Shown here: in pieces, positions 1 through 10,994 of the stretch | Position numbering within the stretch: position 1 is the first letter of the stretch | Layout of the letters: each line of letters opens with the position of its first letter | Assembly (NCBI GenBank): GCA_036250195.1 | Contig: JAVHZZ010000004.1 | Location: forward strand, 163,720,869 to 163,784,868 | Source: Mixophyes australis | Taxonomy: Eukaryota; Chordata; Amphibia; Anura; Limnodynastidae | DNA: 64,000 nt | Direction of reading: 5' to 3' | Notes under the pieces: generated by a model | What the model saw: the letters and a program-made list of their open reading frames with translations, nothing else | Told to the model about the DNA's origin: nothing | Databases searched by the model: none | Position numbers and translations under genes: made by a program

Positions 1-408
1 TCTCCATTGATAGTGTCGTGACATCATTAGTTACGTGACAACAGCAACCCTGCAGGGAGCAATGACCCTCTCTGCCTTTCACGGCTCTTTGTCCAAGAGC
101 CAAATGCCTCTCTTACTGTAAAATGTGCACCTGGGTGCTGGGACTGGTGCAAATAGAGGCAGCCGTGGTGCCCCCCACATCGTGGATGTGCTGCGTATAC
201 CACATTTCTTAATTCAGCATGGAGGCCTCGCCACCCTTACATCTCAGGAGTAGCTGCTACCTAGACAGGGAGCCCGCCAAGTACCTTAATTCACTTCAGC
301 GGCCTCCTCTCCCTGAATAAATCTGTTAGAGCCCAGAACTGGTAGGGCTCCACACTGCTGTCAGACCTCACTCTGCTGTACTCTCTGTACCCCCTTGATG
401 GCGGCCTT
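1..408. other. Unique-looking DNA, nothing recognised
   Basis: Mixed-composition sequence ahead of the CA-rich block. I see no open frame of interest, no terminal inverted repeat and no tandem structure. It could be a repeat tail or intronic sequence. Confidence 0.5.
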
Positions 409-496
409 CGAGAAACACACACACACACACACACACAGAGATCACATACACACACACACACACACAGAGATCACATACACACACACACACAGAGAT

Positions 497-532
<36 letters not shown>

Positions 533-808
533 TCACATACACACACACACAGACACACACACAGAGATCACATACACACACACAGACACACACAGACACA
601 CACACACACACACACAGAGATCACATACACACACACACACATACACACACACACAGAGATCACATACACACACACACACAGAGATCACACACACACACAC
701 ATACACACACACACACACAGATCACATACACAGACACACACACACACAGATCACATACACAGACACACACACACAGAGATCACATACACACACACACACA
801 CACAGAGA

Positions 809-845
<37 letters not shown>

Positions 846-866
846 TCACATACACAGACACTACAG
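409..866. repeat. Compound (CA)n array with periodic agagatcacata interruptions
   Basis: About 450 bp of alternating (ac)n runs punctuated roughly 13 times by 'agatcaca' or 'agagatcacata'. Spacing between interruptions varies because the CA runs differ in length, so this is a CA microsatellite in which a longer interrupted unit has been amplified. The His/Thr-rich frame across it (395-946) has no other coding character and is an artefact of the dinucleotide repeat. Confidence 0.95.
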
Positions 867-979
867 AAAGCCATGTCATTTTGAAAAATTGTTGTGACTT
901 CAAGCTGTGGCACCTGCTTTCATACAGTGAGGCTTTCAGGATATAGAAAACTCCTGGATAAGGTTTTATAGCAGGATAC

Positions 980-1018
980 CTTGAGAAAGACCCCAGAGGC
1001 GGGGTTGAAGCGCGTTGG
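980..1018 (+). other. Hammerhead-like hairpin motif, possible Penelope-type retroelement relic
   Basis: The sequence has 'cttgagaaag', then a five-base-pair stem (acccc at 990-994 with ggggt at 1001-1005, loop agaggc), then 'tgaagcgcgttgg'. In vertebrate repeats I recall a motif of the form CTGANGA, stem, CGAAACGCGTT, which resembles the hammerhead ribozyme core (CUGAUGA, stem II, GAAA). Hammerhead motifs are known from Penelope-like elements. Here both core boxes are altered (TTGAGAA for CTGATGA, TGAAG for CGAAA), so catalysis is not expected. The following 450 bp (to about 1490) has a 3'-tail-like character with no classifiable coding sequence. Classification is inference. Confidence 0.22.
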
Positions 1019-1499
1019 ACAATACGGGACTCTTCTCATTGCGGACCTACATCATTGCGGACTTACATCATCCGGATAGAAGCCGTCGGCTTCAGCTGTT
1101 TATGATGGGGACTGCAATGTGGATGTGCCGCTTGAGAGCTGTATGATAGGCTGATTCGTCTCCTATTATCTGGTAGGAGTGCAACAACCAGTTTTATCAG
1201 GATACATTGTTGATTTTGTTTGCCTTAATGTCTTTTAATACATGCAATAAATTGATGTATATCTTACTGGGGTAATGCACCATATATGATTTTGTCTCCA
1301 TTACATATCGATTGAACAACGGTTCTTTGGGGGACTTTCATATGGTTGAACTGGGTGTTACGGAGGTGGACCCCCCCCCTGTATACTTACATGTGAGTTC
1401 AACGAACCTTATTGTGGTGTTTTGGATCCCATTATCACTTATAGGTGTTACCCATAATTTTTTTACACCAACCCTAGGGGCTTCCGTGGAGGCTTAATA

Positions 1500-2210
1500 G
1501 TTGATCCATTTAACCACTGATTCAATATATATTTTTTTGTTTATATTCACATACCTACTCCATTTGTTCATCAGAGAGAAAATAGCACCAAGTATTATAT
1601 CATCTAAAACGTTATGCGACATCTCACAGGAAGAAACATCTATACCCCTGTTTGTGGTGGAACAATATAAAAAGAACGGAGAAAAAACTTACATCTGATG
1701 ATGGATTTAATACCCTAGTTGTTATGAATGTGGTTATTGCTTAATGCGCCTCTTGTACTTTATCTGTTATTAGTGTTTTTGAATTGCAGTGGAAATATTT
1801 TGTGTATTTAGGCTGCTTTTAAGCTAGGGATATCATAGCAGCACATACTGCCCCACTTTGAGCAATGTTTATAGCAATATTAATGTCAACTATCTACTGA
1901 TGACCACTTATACTGGGAGTATGGAAAGACAAATATGTCTTACTAACTTCAGCATGTTTCTTTCTTATATTGTGTGTGATTCTTAACAATTTCACATTCA
2001 TGGGCCTATTGCTGGCCCTGCTGGCCATGTATTTACAGCAAAAGCTTGCCTATGCTTGAAGCCTATTTAACAAGTACTGATGTTGCTTCTCGGGATGGTG
2101 ATAGCAGGGAATATTAACAGGGAAAAAAAAATATTTTACCTGTTCTGAGTGGCTCCAAAATATACATATATATTTTTTAAATATTTTTCTAACATTATTT
2201 TTTATTGTTA
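1500..2210. other. AT-rich DNA, nothing recognised
   Basis: AT-rich sequence with A and T runs. No tandem repeat, terminal inverted repeat or coding signal is visible. Confidence 0.5.
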
Positions 2211-2211
2211 G

Positions 2212-2590
2212 AGCTTCCAGTTCCGCTACGCATTTGCAAAGCAGGTCACGCTGGCGCAGATGGACCCAAGACTAGCTGGCGAAGCTGTAGGAGTACCACT
2301 CAGCTGCTTCGGTGATAGTTTCTTAGTAAATTGGGAATTTTCTATTTTTGTTTTTATTTGTATTTTTTTTCTAAGTAGAATTGGAAGCCCAAGTCAGGGC
2401 TTCCAGTTCCACTGCGCATGACTGAACCGGCAAAGCTGGGTCACGTATGCGGAGATGCAGGGAGGACTGGCTGACAAATCGGTGAGTTCTCCAAGTTCTC
2501 AGCTAAGCATCACTCAATATTTTCCCGATCGGCACATCACTCAATATTTTCTAAGTAAATTGTGGCAATAGGAGGTTTTCTATAATTGCG
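2212..2590. repeat. Diverged direct repeat pair
   Basis: The block from 2212 (gcttccagttccgctacgca, then gcaaagcaggtcacg) recurs from 2398 (gcttccagttccactgcgca, then gcaaagctgggtcacg), offset about 186 bp. Similarity seems to resume further on, with 'cttagtaaattg' near 2321 and 'ctaagtaaattg' near 2551. It looks like an old local duplication or a repeat element with internal subrepeats. The exact ends are uncertain. Confidence 0.6.
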
Positions 2591-2839
2591 GTAATCGGTG
2601 ATAAAATATTTACTCCACCACTTAATAGTAAAAAAAAACCCTTATAGCTATATCAGGATGTGTATTCTAACCGTTTGCATAATATAAAGTAATACTTGAG
2701 AAGTTTAGCAGATGTGTTATCTCATTAAGTTGGACAGTGCCCAATCCACTTGGTGTCTCTCCTACTAACCTGGCAGCCAGCCAGTGTGGGTACAGTATTT
2801 CATGTAACTGTGTACGCATGAAAATATTCACAGCTATAA

Positions 2840-2965
2840 GTAATCCACACAGGAAGAACATACAAACTCCATCCAATTATACCCTGGTCAAAGTCTATCC
2901 AATGCACCAGCGCTATGAGGCAGCAATCTGCTAACCAATGTTCCACCTTGCTGCACCAAATGTTT
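2840..2965 (-). mobile_element. tRNA-derived SINE fragment (head region)
   Basis: Read on the minus strand, this resembles the common fish and frog SINE head: 'gcagcaaggtgg', 'ttggttagca', 'ctgcctcatagcgctgg', a degraded B-box position, then 'tggagtttgtatgttcttcc'. The equivalents I recall are 'gtggctcagtggttagcac', 'gcctcacagcactgggg' and 'tggagtttgtatgttctcc'. The polymerase III boxes are degraded, so it should be inactive. The body and tail of what looks like the same family lie on the plus strand at 23175-23435. Family identification is by recall. Confidence 0.6.
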
Positions 2966-2969
2966 AAAA

Positions 2970-4230
2970 ACATCCCTGAGCAACACCTCCTGTGACCTGC
3001 GATTAGAAAGCACTTCCTCGCTGTATCCGGTGACATGAGGATGTGGGACAAGCATACAGGACAGAAGATGAAGTGCATCTATGCCAAAACATTCAGTACG
3101 TATATGATGAATGTTGAGATGATAAACTGCTGTTGTCCGGGAGTGGACACAACATGTCTGTAACTAAGGATTAATCTTTCTTTGGTGAAGATTGATTCCT
3201 TGTAAAAGGATCTCATATGTATTGTTTTGGTAGTGTTAGGAGGGGTCATGATATTTGAAAAATTAGTCTTTTATTGCTGCTGTATAGAAGATAACTCAAC
3301 TAAGGTATATGTAGGCCTAAGAAAATCTTGCTATTATATGTAATCCTGAATGCCCTGCTAAGTGACAGGATACATGAGAACACCACATACTAGCAATAAT
3401 AAACTAGTCATAAGATAAGTTTTCCTTTTTATCAATCAGTTTTACATTTTACTATTTGCAAATCAGTACATACTAATTGTAATTATATTATTACATGAGA
3501 TTGTATATTTTTGAGAAACCTTCATATAGGATCTTATACGTAGCCCTTAATTTATTGCTTCACCATCGATTCTATCTATATATTTTAACTAAAATATGTT
3601 GCTAGTTAATGATAATGTTGCAATCAATAAACATGTTTTCTTTAAAACTTTATAACAATATACCAACGATACTACAAGTGAAGCTCACATGAAATACATT
3701 ATTTTTTGACTGCACATTTTTTTCTGGACATATCTATTCCCCATTGTGGTAGCTGATCTTAGAGGAAATCAGCAATGCAATACTAACAAATAGATATTAC
3801 AGGGTACTTAATAGATTTCACAGTTGTCTAAGTTAGTGAGCTGGAGGCTGCATCATTCTGACACTCAGGAATCACTGAAGCCTGTCTGTGTCTTTCTGCT
3901 GCACAATGACAGCAGTTCCTTTCACATAGCTTCTTTATGGCAGCAGAAATAAATGAGCTAAAGTGATGATAACAAAAAAAGAGAACTAAGAGTATAAAAG
4001 AGATATATGAGGACTCAGAGTGGAGGCAGCATACGCCAACAGCCATTTCAGTTGCACCTGCGTAAGACATACAGCCAACTAGGCCATAGAAGGTTACCTA
4101 CTCAGAAATAAAACACGTAAGAGAAAGGCAGTTCAGTTGGGCCCAGTGGTTTATATACATATGACATCAATTTCTGCGTTTCTATAACAACAAGAAGCTA
4201 TATTGGTGTACAATGAGATAGTATGTGGCA
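2970..4230. other. AT-rich DNA, nothing recognised
   Basis: Low-GC sequence without tandem repeats, terminal inverted repeats or convincing exons. A small GC-richer stretch near 3840-4060 has no feature I can name. Confidence 0.5.
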
Positions 4231-4237
4231 TCCCTTG

Positions 4238-4510
4238 CAGGGGCGCATGCACGGGGGTTTCTGGTTCTCTGGTACTATACAGCAGCTGCAGCGATGTCAA
4301 AGAAGCTGTCAAAGAAGCGTCCGCGGCTGCTGTATTGTAGTACAATACAGCACCGCTGCGGACGCTACTTTGACAGCGCCGTGGCTGCTGTTCAGTGCAG
4401 TGCTGCCGAAATGGAGCTGCTGCGCATGCGCGGCTCCATGCGCAGCAGCTCTCTCTATATGTTTTTTTTGGGGGGGACGACCCCCCTTATAAATCCTGCG
4501 TGCGCCCCTG
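4238..4510. mobile_element. Non-autonomous hAT-like MITE with long internal palindrome
   Basis: A 273-bp element with terminal inverted repeats: 'caggggcgcatgcacg' at the left and 'tcctgcgtgcgcccctg' at the right. The 5-bp string CCTTG abuts both ends (4233-4237 and 4511-4515), consistent with a short target-site duplication. An 8-bp hAT-type duplication is not present, though a five-base duplication is known for the hAT5 group. Inside, 4305-4377 is a strong imperfect palindrome: arms 'gctgtcaaagaagcgtcc' and 'ggacgctactttgacagc', with perfect inner arms 'gctgtattgta' and 'tacaatacagc'. It has no coding capacity. The small open frames across it are incidental. Confidence 0.75.
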
Positions 4511-4767
4511 CCTTGTAGCCTATTATTACAAAACACCATGGAATACACTGTGAAATATTTTGGTTCTCTGCTTAAAAACAAAAGTAATATTAACATTTAT
4601 GAATCCTGTGAACTTGGCATAGTTCTCCTGTGCATATGTAAGGGCCAAACACAATATTCTAGAACTACTTATTCAAGAAACGTCTGATGAATCTGCAATT
4701 CCAACACCAAAATCTTACAGTTAATTGGCTATGGATAATGCAATTAGCATAAATTAGAGGTATATAT

Positions 4768-4997
4768 TTAAAAGTCCATTACAGGCATCCCAAGTGGATT
4801 TCTCAAGTAGAACAAGTCCATGATTTCTTTTATAGCAGGCAGAGGAAGGGATAAAGAGTCAAAAGTCATTTTCCAGTGTGCAAGATAGCTTTCATCACAC
4901 CTTGCTTCATCCATTACAGATGACACATTCATCAAACTGCTGTTAGCTGCAGGATCCCTCTGGGTTTTCCAAGCAATTGTTGGAGTCTCGGTGGCTC
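4768..4997 (-). CDS. Exon-like open frame, unrecognised (possible terminal exon)
   Basis: On the minus strand a frame runs to a TAA stop at 4770-4768 and, unlike most frames in the window, encodes a mixed, non-repetitive peptide (for example DESYLAHWKMTFDSLSLPL, ending NPLGMPVMDF). A possible splice acceptor 'ttctcag|GAG' places the exon start at 4997, although the tract before it is only weakly pyrimidine-rich. The in-frame ATG lies just upstream at 5005-5007. No AATAAA follows closely. I do not recognise the protein. It could be a real last exon, a processed-gene fragment or chance. Confidence 0.22.
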
Positions 4998-5009
4998 CTG
5001 AGAACATTC

Positions 5010-5465
5010 CTTACAAAATCCCTAGTTTTGGATGGAAGAGTAAAGCTTACAAATCTAACAAACATATAATTTGCATTAAGAAACAGCATAACCGGCTCTT
5101 TGTTCTGTTTTGTTTTGGAACAGCAGCATCAATATAGCATTTTTCATCCCTGCATATCTGTGTTGTACTAAAGCACAAGCTATAACGACCCCTGGCTGTG
5201 ATGAGCCTGAACGGAAAACTACAGCTTGCTCACAAGACTTTAAAGGTCTAAGAAATTTTAATTGTCAGCTAAAACCATGCTAAAGCAGAACATCCAATTA
5301 TACACAAAGCTATAATAAAATAGAAAGAAGTGGATATTTACTAAAGCACAAACTTAAAAAAAGGCTAAACAGCAAACCATTTTTTATTGCAACTGAATTT
5401 ACATAATAGGTTCACATCAGGGCATCTGAAATCAATGTTCACTTTTGCACTGTCTCTTAAACATT
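5010..5465. other. Nothing recognised
   Basis: AT-rich sequence with no repeat structure or coding signal visible. Confidence 0.5.
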
Positions 5466-5467
5466 GT

Positions 5468-5690
5468 GGGCCTGATTCACCTTTGGACATAACCTGATCG
5501 CAACTTGTATTTAAAAAACGATCACAGAACTTGAGTATACTTCCGACCATATGCAAAAACAAGTGGATCTCAATATACGTCTACATTTGAATCTGGGTTT
5601 AAGTGCACTCTGCCTAAATGTAACTTGCCGTATATAGACAGCTAAAACAGAGTGCAGGATATACACATGCAAATGTGCAATGCAATGTCA
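5468..5690. mobile_element. MITE-like fragment beginning gggcctgattca
   Basis: Starts 'gggcctgattcacctttgga', a terminal sequence I associate with abundant frog MITEs. Related starts appear at 25156 (gggcctaaatcatcaag) and 61546 (ggggctgattcagaattg). No matching right end is evident here, so the copy is truncated or diverged. The right boundary is a guess. Confidence 0.4.
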
Positions 5691-5699
5691 CACCAGAAC

Positions 5700-6240
5700 C
5701 TGTTAAAAAATTAACAAGTCTTAATACTATAATCATTAATAAAAATATATATTTTTTTACAGTAAATACAGAAAATAGGATGTTCTTATTGCATACTGTA
5801 CATGCAATCCATTTTTATAGTCTATCTCCATTGTATAAATGTGTTCTGCGCTATCTAGTGCCATGCATACGTGTAGTTTTTAATACAAAGATGATGCCGT
5901 GACAGTCATCACTGTCAAACAATACAGAAGTGGAAGTTGCTCAATCAATTTACAAGTTCTTAGCTGGTGCTTGAAAGGGTGGGTATTACCCACAAAGGTT
6001 ACCTCTTGGTAAGTAAGCTCTCTAATGAAAAACACATATGTATGGCCCAAAAATAGGGACTCTCATTGTTTAGAGTTAGGACCACCTTATTAGCATGAAG
6101 CGCCGTGGAGTGGCGGGTGGCTTATCATACATTTGCAAATGTGTGTAACTGAGAATTATGCCTTTTTATGTACATATAGAAATATCAGGTCTTTTACTTA
6201 TTGTAGCAATGTGCTGGGGGATTTTTATCTGTAGTCATCA
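5700..6240. other. Nothing recognised
   Basis: AT-rich sequence with no supported feature. Confidence 0.45.
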
Positions 6241-6244
6241 CTAT

Positions 6245-6535
6245 TAGTCAGCACTTACAACTGCCCCGAGGCTGGTGCAAATGAGACAGCTAAAAACATG
6301 TACTTAAGAGAAACCCAGGACTTGAAACGGCCATATCTGCATCGGCACAACCTCGGCACGCCCTTACTGTACAAAGTCTACGTTCATCCGCCCCTACCAT
6401 CCCCCATTCAAGTCGTAGGCAGTCATAAGTGTCATTTGTGCTCAGATATGAATTGTATTCATTGGCATAAGCAGAGCTATTTCACACAAGATATGGCACG
6501 CAAAGGGACTTATGTCCGAAGATGAAACAGTCCCT
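6245..6535. mobile_element. Dispersed repeat related to the element at 61.5-61.9 kb
   Basis: The right part, 'gcagagctatttcacacaag' followed by 'atatggcacgcaaa' and 'cttatgtc', matches 61,880-61,930 ('gcagagccatttcatgcaag', 'atatgttatgcaaa', 'catatgtc') in the same order and spacing. Two copies in one window support a repeat family. The left boundary near 'gccccgaggctggtgcaaatg' is approximate. The frame at 6298-6525 is incidental. Confidence 0.55.
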
Positions 6536-6539
6536 GTAT

Positions 6540-7904
6540 GAGAAGCGCTGTAGTGTAGGAATAGGAGACAAACAGCTAATAGAGAAATACCAAGTTGGTG
6601 GCTCAGGCTAGCCAATCCATTATACAATTATATTTTGATATATTGTTTAAAGCAACAATCCCATGGACATATCAGGTGTGTTACTTAACATAAATCACTG
6701 TGTTAGGCTATAAGAAAAATGTTGGTATTTATCATTTTCCCTCGTTATTTTTTTCTTCAGGCTGCTATCAATGATTTCTGAGTCTGGATTACCATGGTAA
6801 CCGCAGCCACAGCCACATGACACATTATGCAGTGAGCAGAGAGGCTTTGGAACGTGCCTCTGAGCCCGATCTACACTGTGACATCCATCTTCTCTCCCTC
6901 TTCCATCATGACATGCTGATAGCAGACCCGCAATGTATGTCTGGCAGCCATTTTTGTTTCGCCAACCAGAAAGCATTTGAAAAGTAGATAATGATTTGTG
7001 GGTGGATAGCTAAGAAAAATCAGATGCATGCTTAAAAGGTACTTACATTTTTATTTTAAGAAAAATTTATTTTTTCATAATGACATTTCTGGTTTAAAAT
7101 AATTCTGTTTGAAGAAATACTTTAACTCAACATATGCAGGTGATATAAATCTAATTCTAAATGTCCTAATATGCAGGCCAAAACTTGTGTAGAGGCCATA
7201 TAGGTCCTTCCTGGGGTGTCAGGTGTGTAGGGGGGCACTTGGCTCGCTTTGCAAATAAATGTTTTTTTTTTATATTATTTTATTATTTACATATAATAAA
7301 CACTGAGCCATAGGCTGAAAGAGCTGAATGTATTACATTCATCTATTTCATACAAATGGAATGTAGCAAAGACTGGGACAATGTAGAACTATGTCCATGG
7401 TGGTGGAGGGGGATATCTATATGGTCACACAGCAAAATGGGTTTAGGAGAGCAAAACATAAATCCAGACCAAACTATATGCTTATATTATGTTTTTTCAG
7501 AAAAATGTGTAAAAAAACCAATAGTAACTGTGACACTCAAAGTCTCTTGATAAAAGCGACCACAATGGAAAAATAGCTGTGAACAAGCCAGAAAAGGTCT
7601 TCAATATAATTATAATTAAAAATAGAGACATGTGCAAAACACTGGGCCCTGACCATTGCATAAAGCTCACCAAATGGCAAGGGTTTATTTCTCACATGCT
7701 CTGATTCTATACATGAAACTTCCTTGCTCCTGTGGTGTATTGGGTGTTCTCATATATCAACCTGAGAAAAGCACCATCTGGCAAAAAGAGTGTTTTCGGT
7801 GGAGATAAGACCTCTCTCTATCAAAGGGTCATTGCCGGAGAAAATATTTGCCATGTCAATCCGATGGTAGCTTAACCAAACCATTGGGAGCCGAATTAAC
7901 AAGG
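6540..7904. other. Nothing recognised
   Basis: AT-rich sequence. A GC-richer patch near 6790-6960 has no recognisable motif. No exon, RNA gene or repeat is supported. Confidence 0.45.
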
Positions 7905-7912
7905 ATCTAGGC

Positions 7913-8098
7913 CAGTGGATTCCAAACTTTTTCAGTTCAAGGCACCCTTAGGGTCTCCAAATTTTTTTCAAGGCACCCTAAGCCAAAATAATTAGCAAGT
8001 AGTCCCCTGTCTTGCTTACCACTGGTCCTGGTTGAGGCACCCCTGTGAGATCTCCAAGGCACCCCAGGGAGCCTAGGCACACAGTTTGAGAACCACTG
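7913..8098. mobile_element. hAT (Charlie-type) non-autonomous element with perfect 8-bp TSD
   Basis: A 186-bp element with ends CAGTGG...CCACTG. Its terminal inverted repeats read 'cagtggattccaaacttt' and 'gtttgagaaccactg', the classic hAT-Charlie form. It is flanked by an identical 8-bp target-site duplication ATCTAGGC at 7905-7912 and 8099-8106. The interior has repeated 'aggcacc' blocks. No coding capacity. Confidence 0.9.
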
Positions 8099-8106
8099 AT
8101 CTAGGC

Positions 8107-10640
8107 AGTACCAATACCACAGCAATCCTTCTTCTGTTATCTCTATCTCAGGATGGTGATAGCAGAATAAATTTAATCAAAAATGTCTTATTATTATTTA
8201 AATAAAGCATCTTTCTACAAAGTTAGCTCTCGGCCAAAGTCGCACAGGCAACTGAGTATCGCTCAGCTGTCTTGGCAATGTTTTCAAAGGTTTTCTATCG
8301 CTGTGAACACCAGCACTATTTTGTATTGTTAATAAATAGACACCTGGGCAAAACATATTGCGATGCAAAGGTGCAAATGCAAATTTGTTTGCATGCAGGG
8401 AAATTACAGCTGCCTTTGCTAGCAGCACGCAAATACTGGGCATCTTTATTTTAAAAATGAGAGTTGAGATAGCACGCTACCCCTCCCAATGTTAAATCTG
8501 TCCACACATTTTATAATGCAATTGTACAATGGTAACCTGCTTTTTGCAAAAAATATTGACACCTTCCCAGCTTCTCATATCAGGGGGGTAATGTAGTACC
8601 CTGTAGTTGCCACAGAACTAAACTAGGTTCATGACATCACAAAACATTGCTTCGTGGGGCTGTGTAAATTACCATTTATATATTTTGATACAATAAATAG
8701 ACAAGATATATTTGGTTTCATCCCTTATATAAAAGGTGTTGTACTGTTTATAATCAATAAATAGCTGCACATACACTGTGAGATTTCAATAAAACGAGTA
8801 GATGTTTTCTCAATTTCAATAAAAATTCAGGTTTTAGTTAATTTAAAAAATAAATGAGATTTTAAATTGCTTGACCTTAGCATCCTTCCACCTAATTCAA
8901 ATAAAACTCACTATCGATATTAGTACAAGACAATAAAGGAAGTGGTGTATAGCCTGAGGGGGGGAGAATGAAGGGGAGATGTTACAAGATTTTAAATTCT
9001 CATTCTGACATTCTGGCAATAACAATAATTGCCTATAAAAATATAAATAATGGATGCTGGTATTCTACTCGGTCACATACCCAATATAAAATATATAATA
9101 CTGCTTAATTTATATAGCAGGGTTTAATGTGAATGAATTCTACATGAGCAAAAATATTGCACTTTGTAATCAGCTCTAATACTAAGTCCACGCTGAAGTG
9201 CTCATCTCAGTAATGACAAGTCAGTCTTTTCAAGGCCCATTAATGCATTTGCACAAAGTCAAACTTTCCAAGCATAACCTATAATAAAATGCAAATCATA
9301 TGCTATCAATACACATATTCTCTACATAAACAATGGCAGTTGAGCAATGGTCCAGTCCATCAGCACATGCACGTATTGCTAAATATATACAGCAATCCAA
9401 ACAGTACAGTACTGACATTTGTTTGAGATGGATTTTGGAGGCTGGATGGATGAAGTGATATGGAGAATATCTGGAAAGAATTGAGTGCGCTCCAAAGTTA
9501 TGCTTTGGGGTCCACATTATGTGTTCCACCACTGTCATTGTTAAATAGACTTCCCTGTGCTTCACTGGCCAGAGGACTTTAGGATTTAGGGCGTTTCTCC
9601 CTTTGTTAAATAGACCCCTAAATGTGTCTTCAACACCTTGGGGGTGTGATTACATAGTGTGTGTTTGTGTGTGTGTGGAAGGGGGCAGGGGTAACTGCAG
9701 ATCAGAGACTGGTCTATGCAATCCAGTCTGGTCACACGATTTTATTCCAAAGTCTGATATGTATGAATAATTTATGCAGGAGCATAACCAATTAACTCTA
9801 TGTACGCAACTATAAGAATATTAGTGAAATCTAGTCTGCAAATTGTACATCTTAGTTTTCATTTTTGTAAAGATGTAATATTCATGATATTATTACAAAT
9901 AATGTACACTCACTACACAGTTTTGCCTCCCAATATTACACTGAGTGTGCTTTGGTGCTGAGTTATATGTTAGAATGTAAGTACAAATGCTGTTTACTAA
10001 AAAGGACCAGACTAATTGTTGCAACTCACAAGAAACAAAATAGTGGAATGCTAAGCTAATTAAAAAGCTGTGATCTTTAACTGCATTCAGCATAGGAAGT
10101 CATCTGTGTTTTTAATGATAAAATGGAAATAGTTCCTTACCCACAGTGTTCCTATATTTAACTACGTCTGTAGTGTTACTGAGTGCTCTGGGGGATAATT
10201 ACCTGATAATGGCACCCAGTATAATTTGCATTATAGACAGTCACCAATGTAACAGCAGCAGACACTGTGCTATAACCACAGAGCTCTCATTTGCTTCATG
10301 TCTCAGTAAGAATATGTTCTTGATCTGCTTCATAAATCATTTTTTCTTTTTAAATACAGACACACTAATATTCTTTAATTAAAGACCAAGGGCTACACAA
10401 AATACAGGAAAACATTCTTCCTTGTACAGTACTGAGGAATATGTAGGTGCTGTGTAGGGATAAAGATAATGGTAAGAGGACAATGCCCTACCAGAAAAAC
10501 TGCTATATTTAAGACTATAGGAAACACAGTGACTGCACCTATGCTCAGTAGTTTAGCACTAGAGTCAGTAACTGCACAAGCTAGGATGCTTGGTAAAAGG
10601 AACCAGAGAAACTTTGGCTTTGGCTGGGAAACTGGGTGTC
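8107..10640. other. AT-rich DNA, nothing recognised
   Basis: About 2.5 kb of low-GC sequence with a short (gt)n run near 9659-9678. I find no exon, RNA gene, terminal inverted repeat or tandem array. Confidence 0.5.
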
Positions 10641-10990
10641 CAGTTATGCCAGTGGGTTGGGTACTAAACGCCGACTACCCAATACCCGGCGCAAATGTTC
10701 CTGACATGATCCCCCCGATAGTCATCTTACCTACAGTGTGGTGATCTCGACTGCTTGTAAAATAGACTTCAAACAATTGCGGCGGATCACCATGCCGTCC
10801 GGTGAAAATTACTTCATTTTACAGAGCGACACTATCTTGGTATTAAGGTGCTTATTTAAGAAGGTGCCGGTAGTCGGTGAAGTGACGTCGGTAGTCGGTG
10901 AAGTGACTACCACCGATGCTAGTGCATGTGATATTAGTCTAATGCTTCAACCCAATAGAACAATACCTCATACCATTCAATATTTGAAAG
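10640..10990. repeat. GC-richer block with internal short repeats, probable dispersed repeat
   Basis: A block distinctly GC-richer than its flanks. It holds a 21-bp tandem duplication (ggtagtcggtgaagtgac at 10868 and again at 10889) and an inverted copy of the same core upstream ('ccgactaccc' near 10671). I suspect an anuran transposable-element fragment but cannot name it. Frames at 10469-10744 and 10738-11061 show no family signature. Confidence 0.45.
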
Positions 10991-10994
10991 AACC

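Noticed and set aside
395..946. His/Thr-rich 183-codon frame
   Set aside because: Entirely a translation of the CA microsatellite.
2840..2965. Functional tRNA gene
   Set aside because: Only a tRNA-like SINE head. The B box is degraded and no cloverleaf can be drawn.
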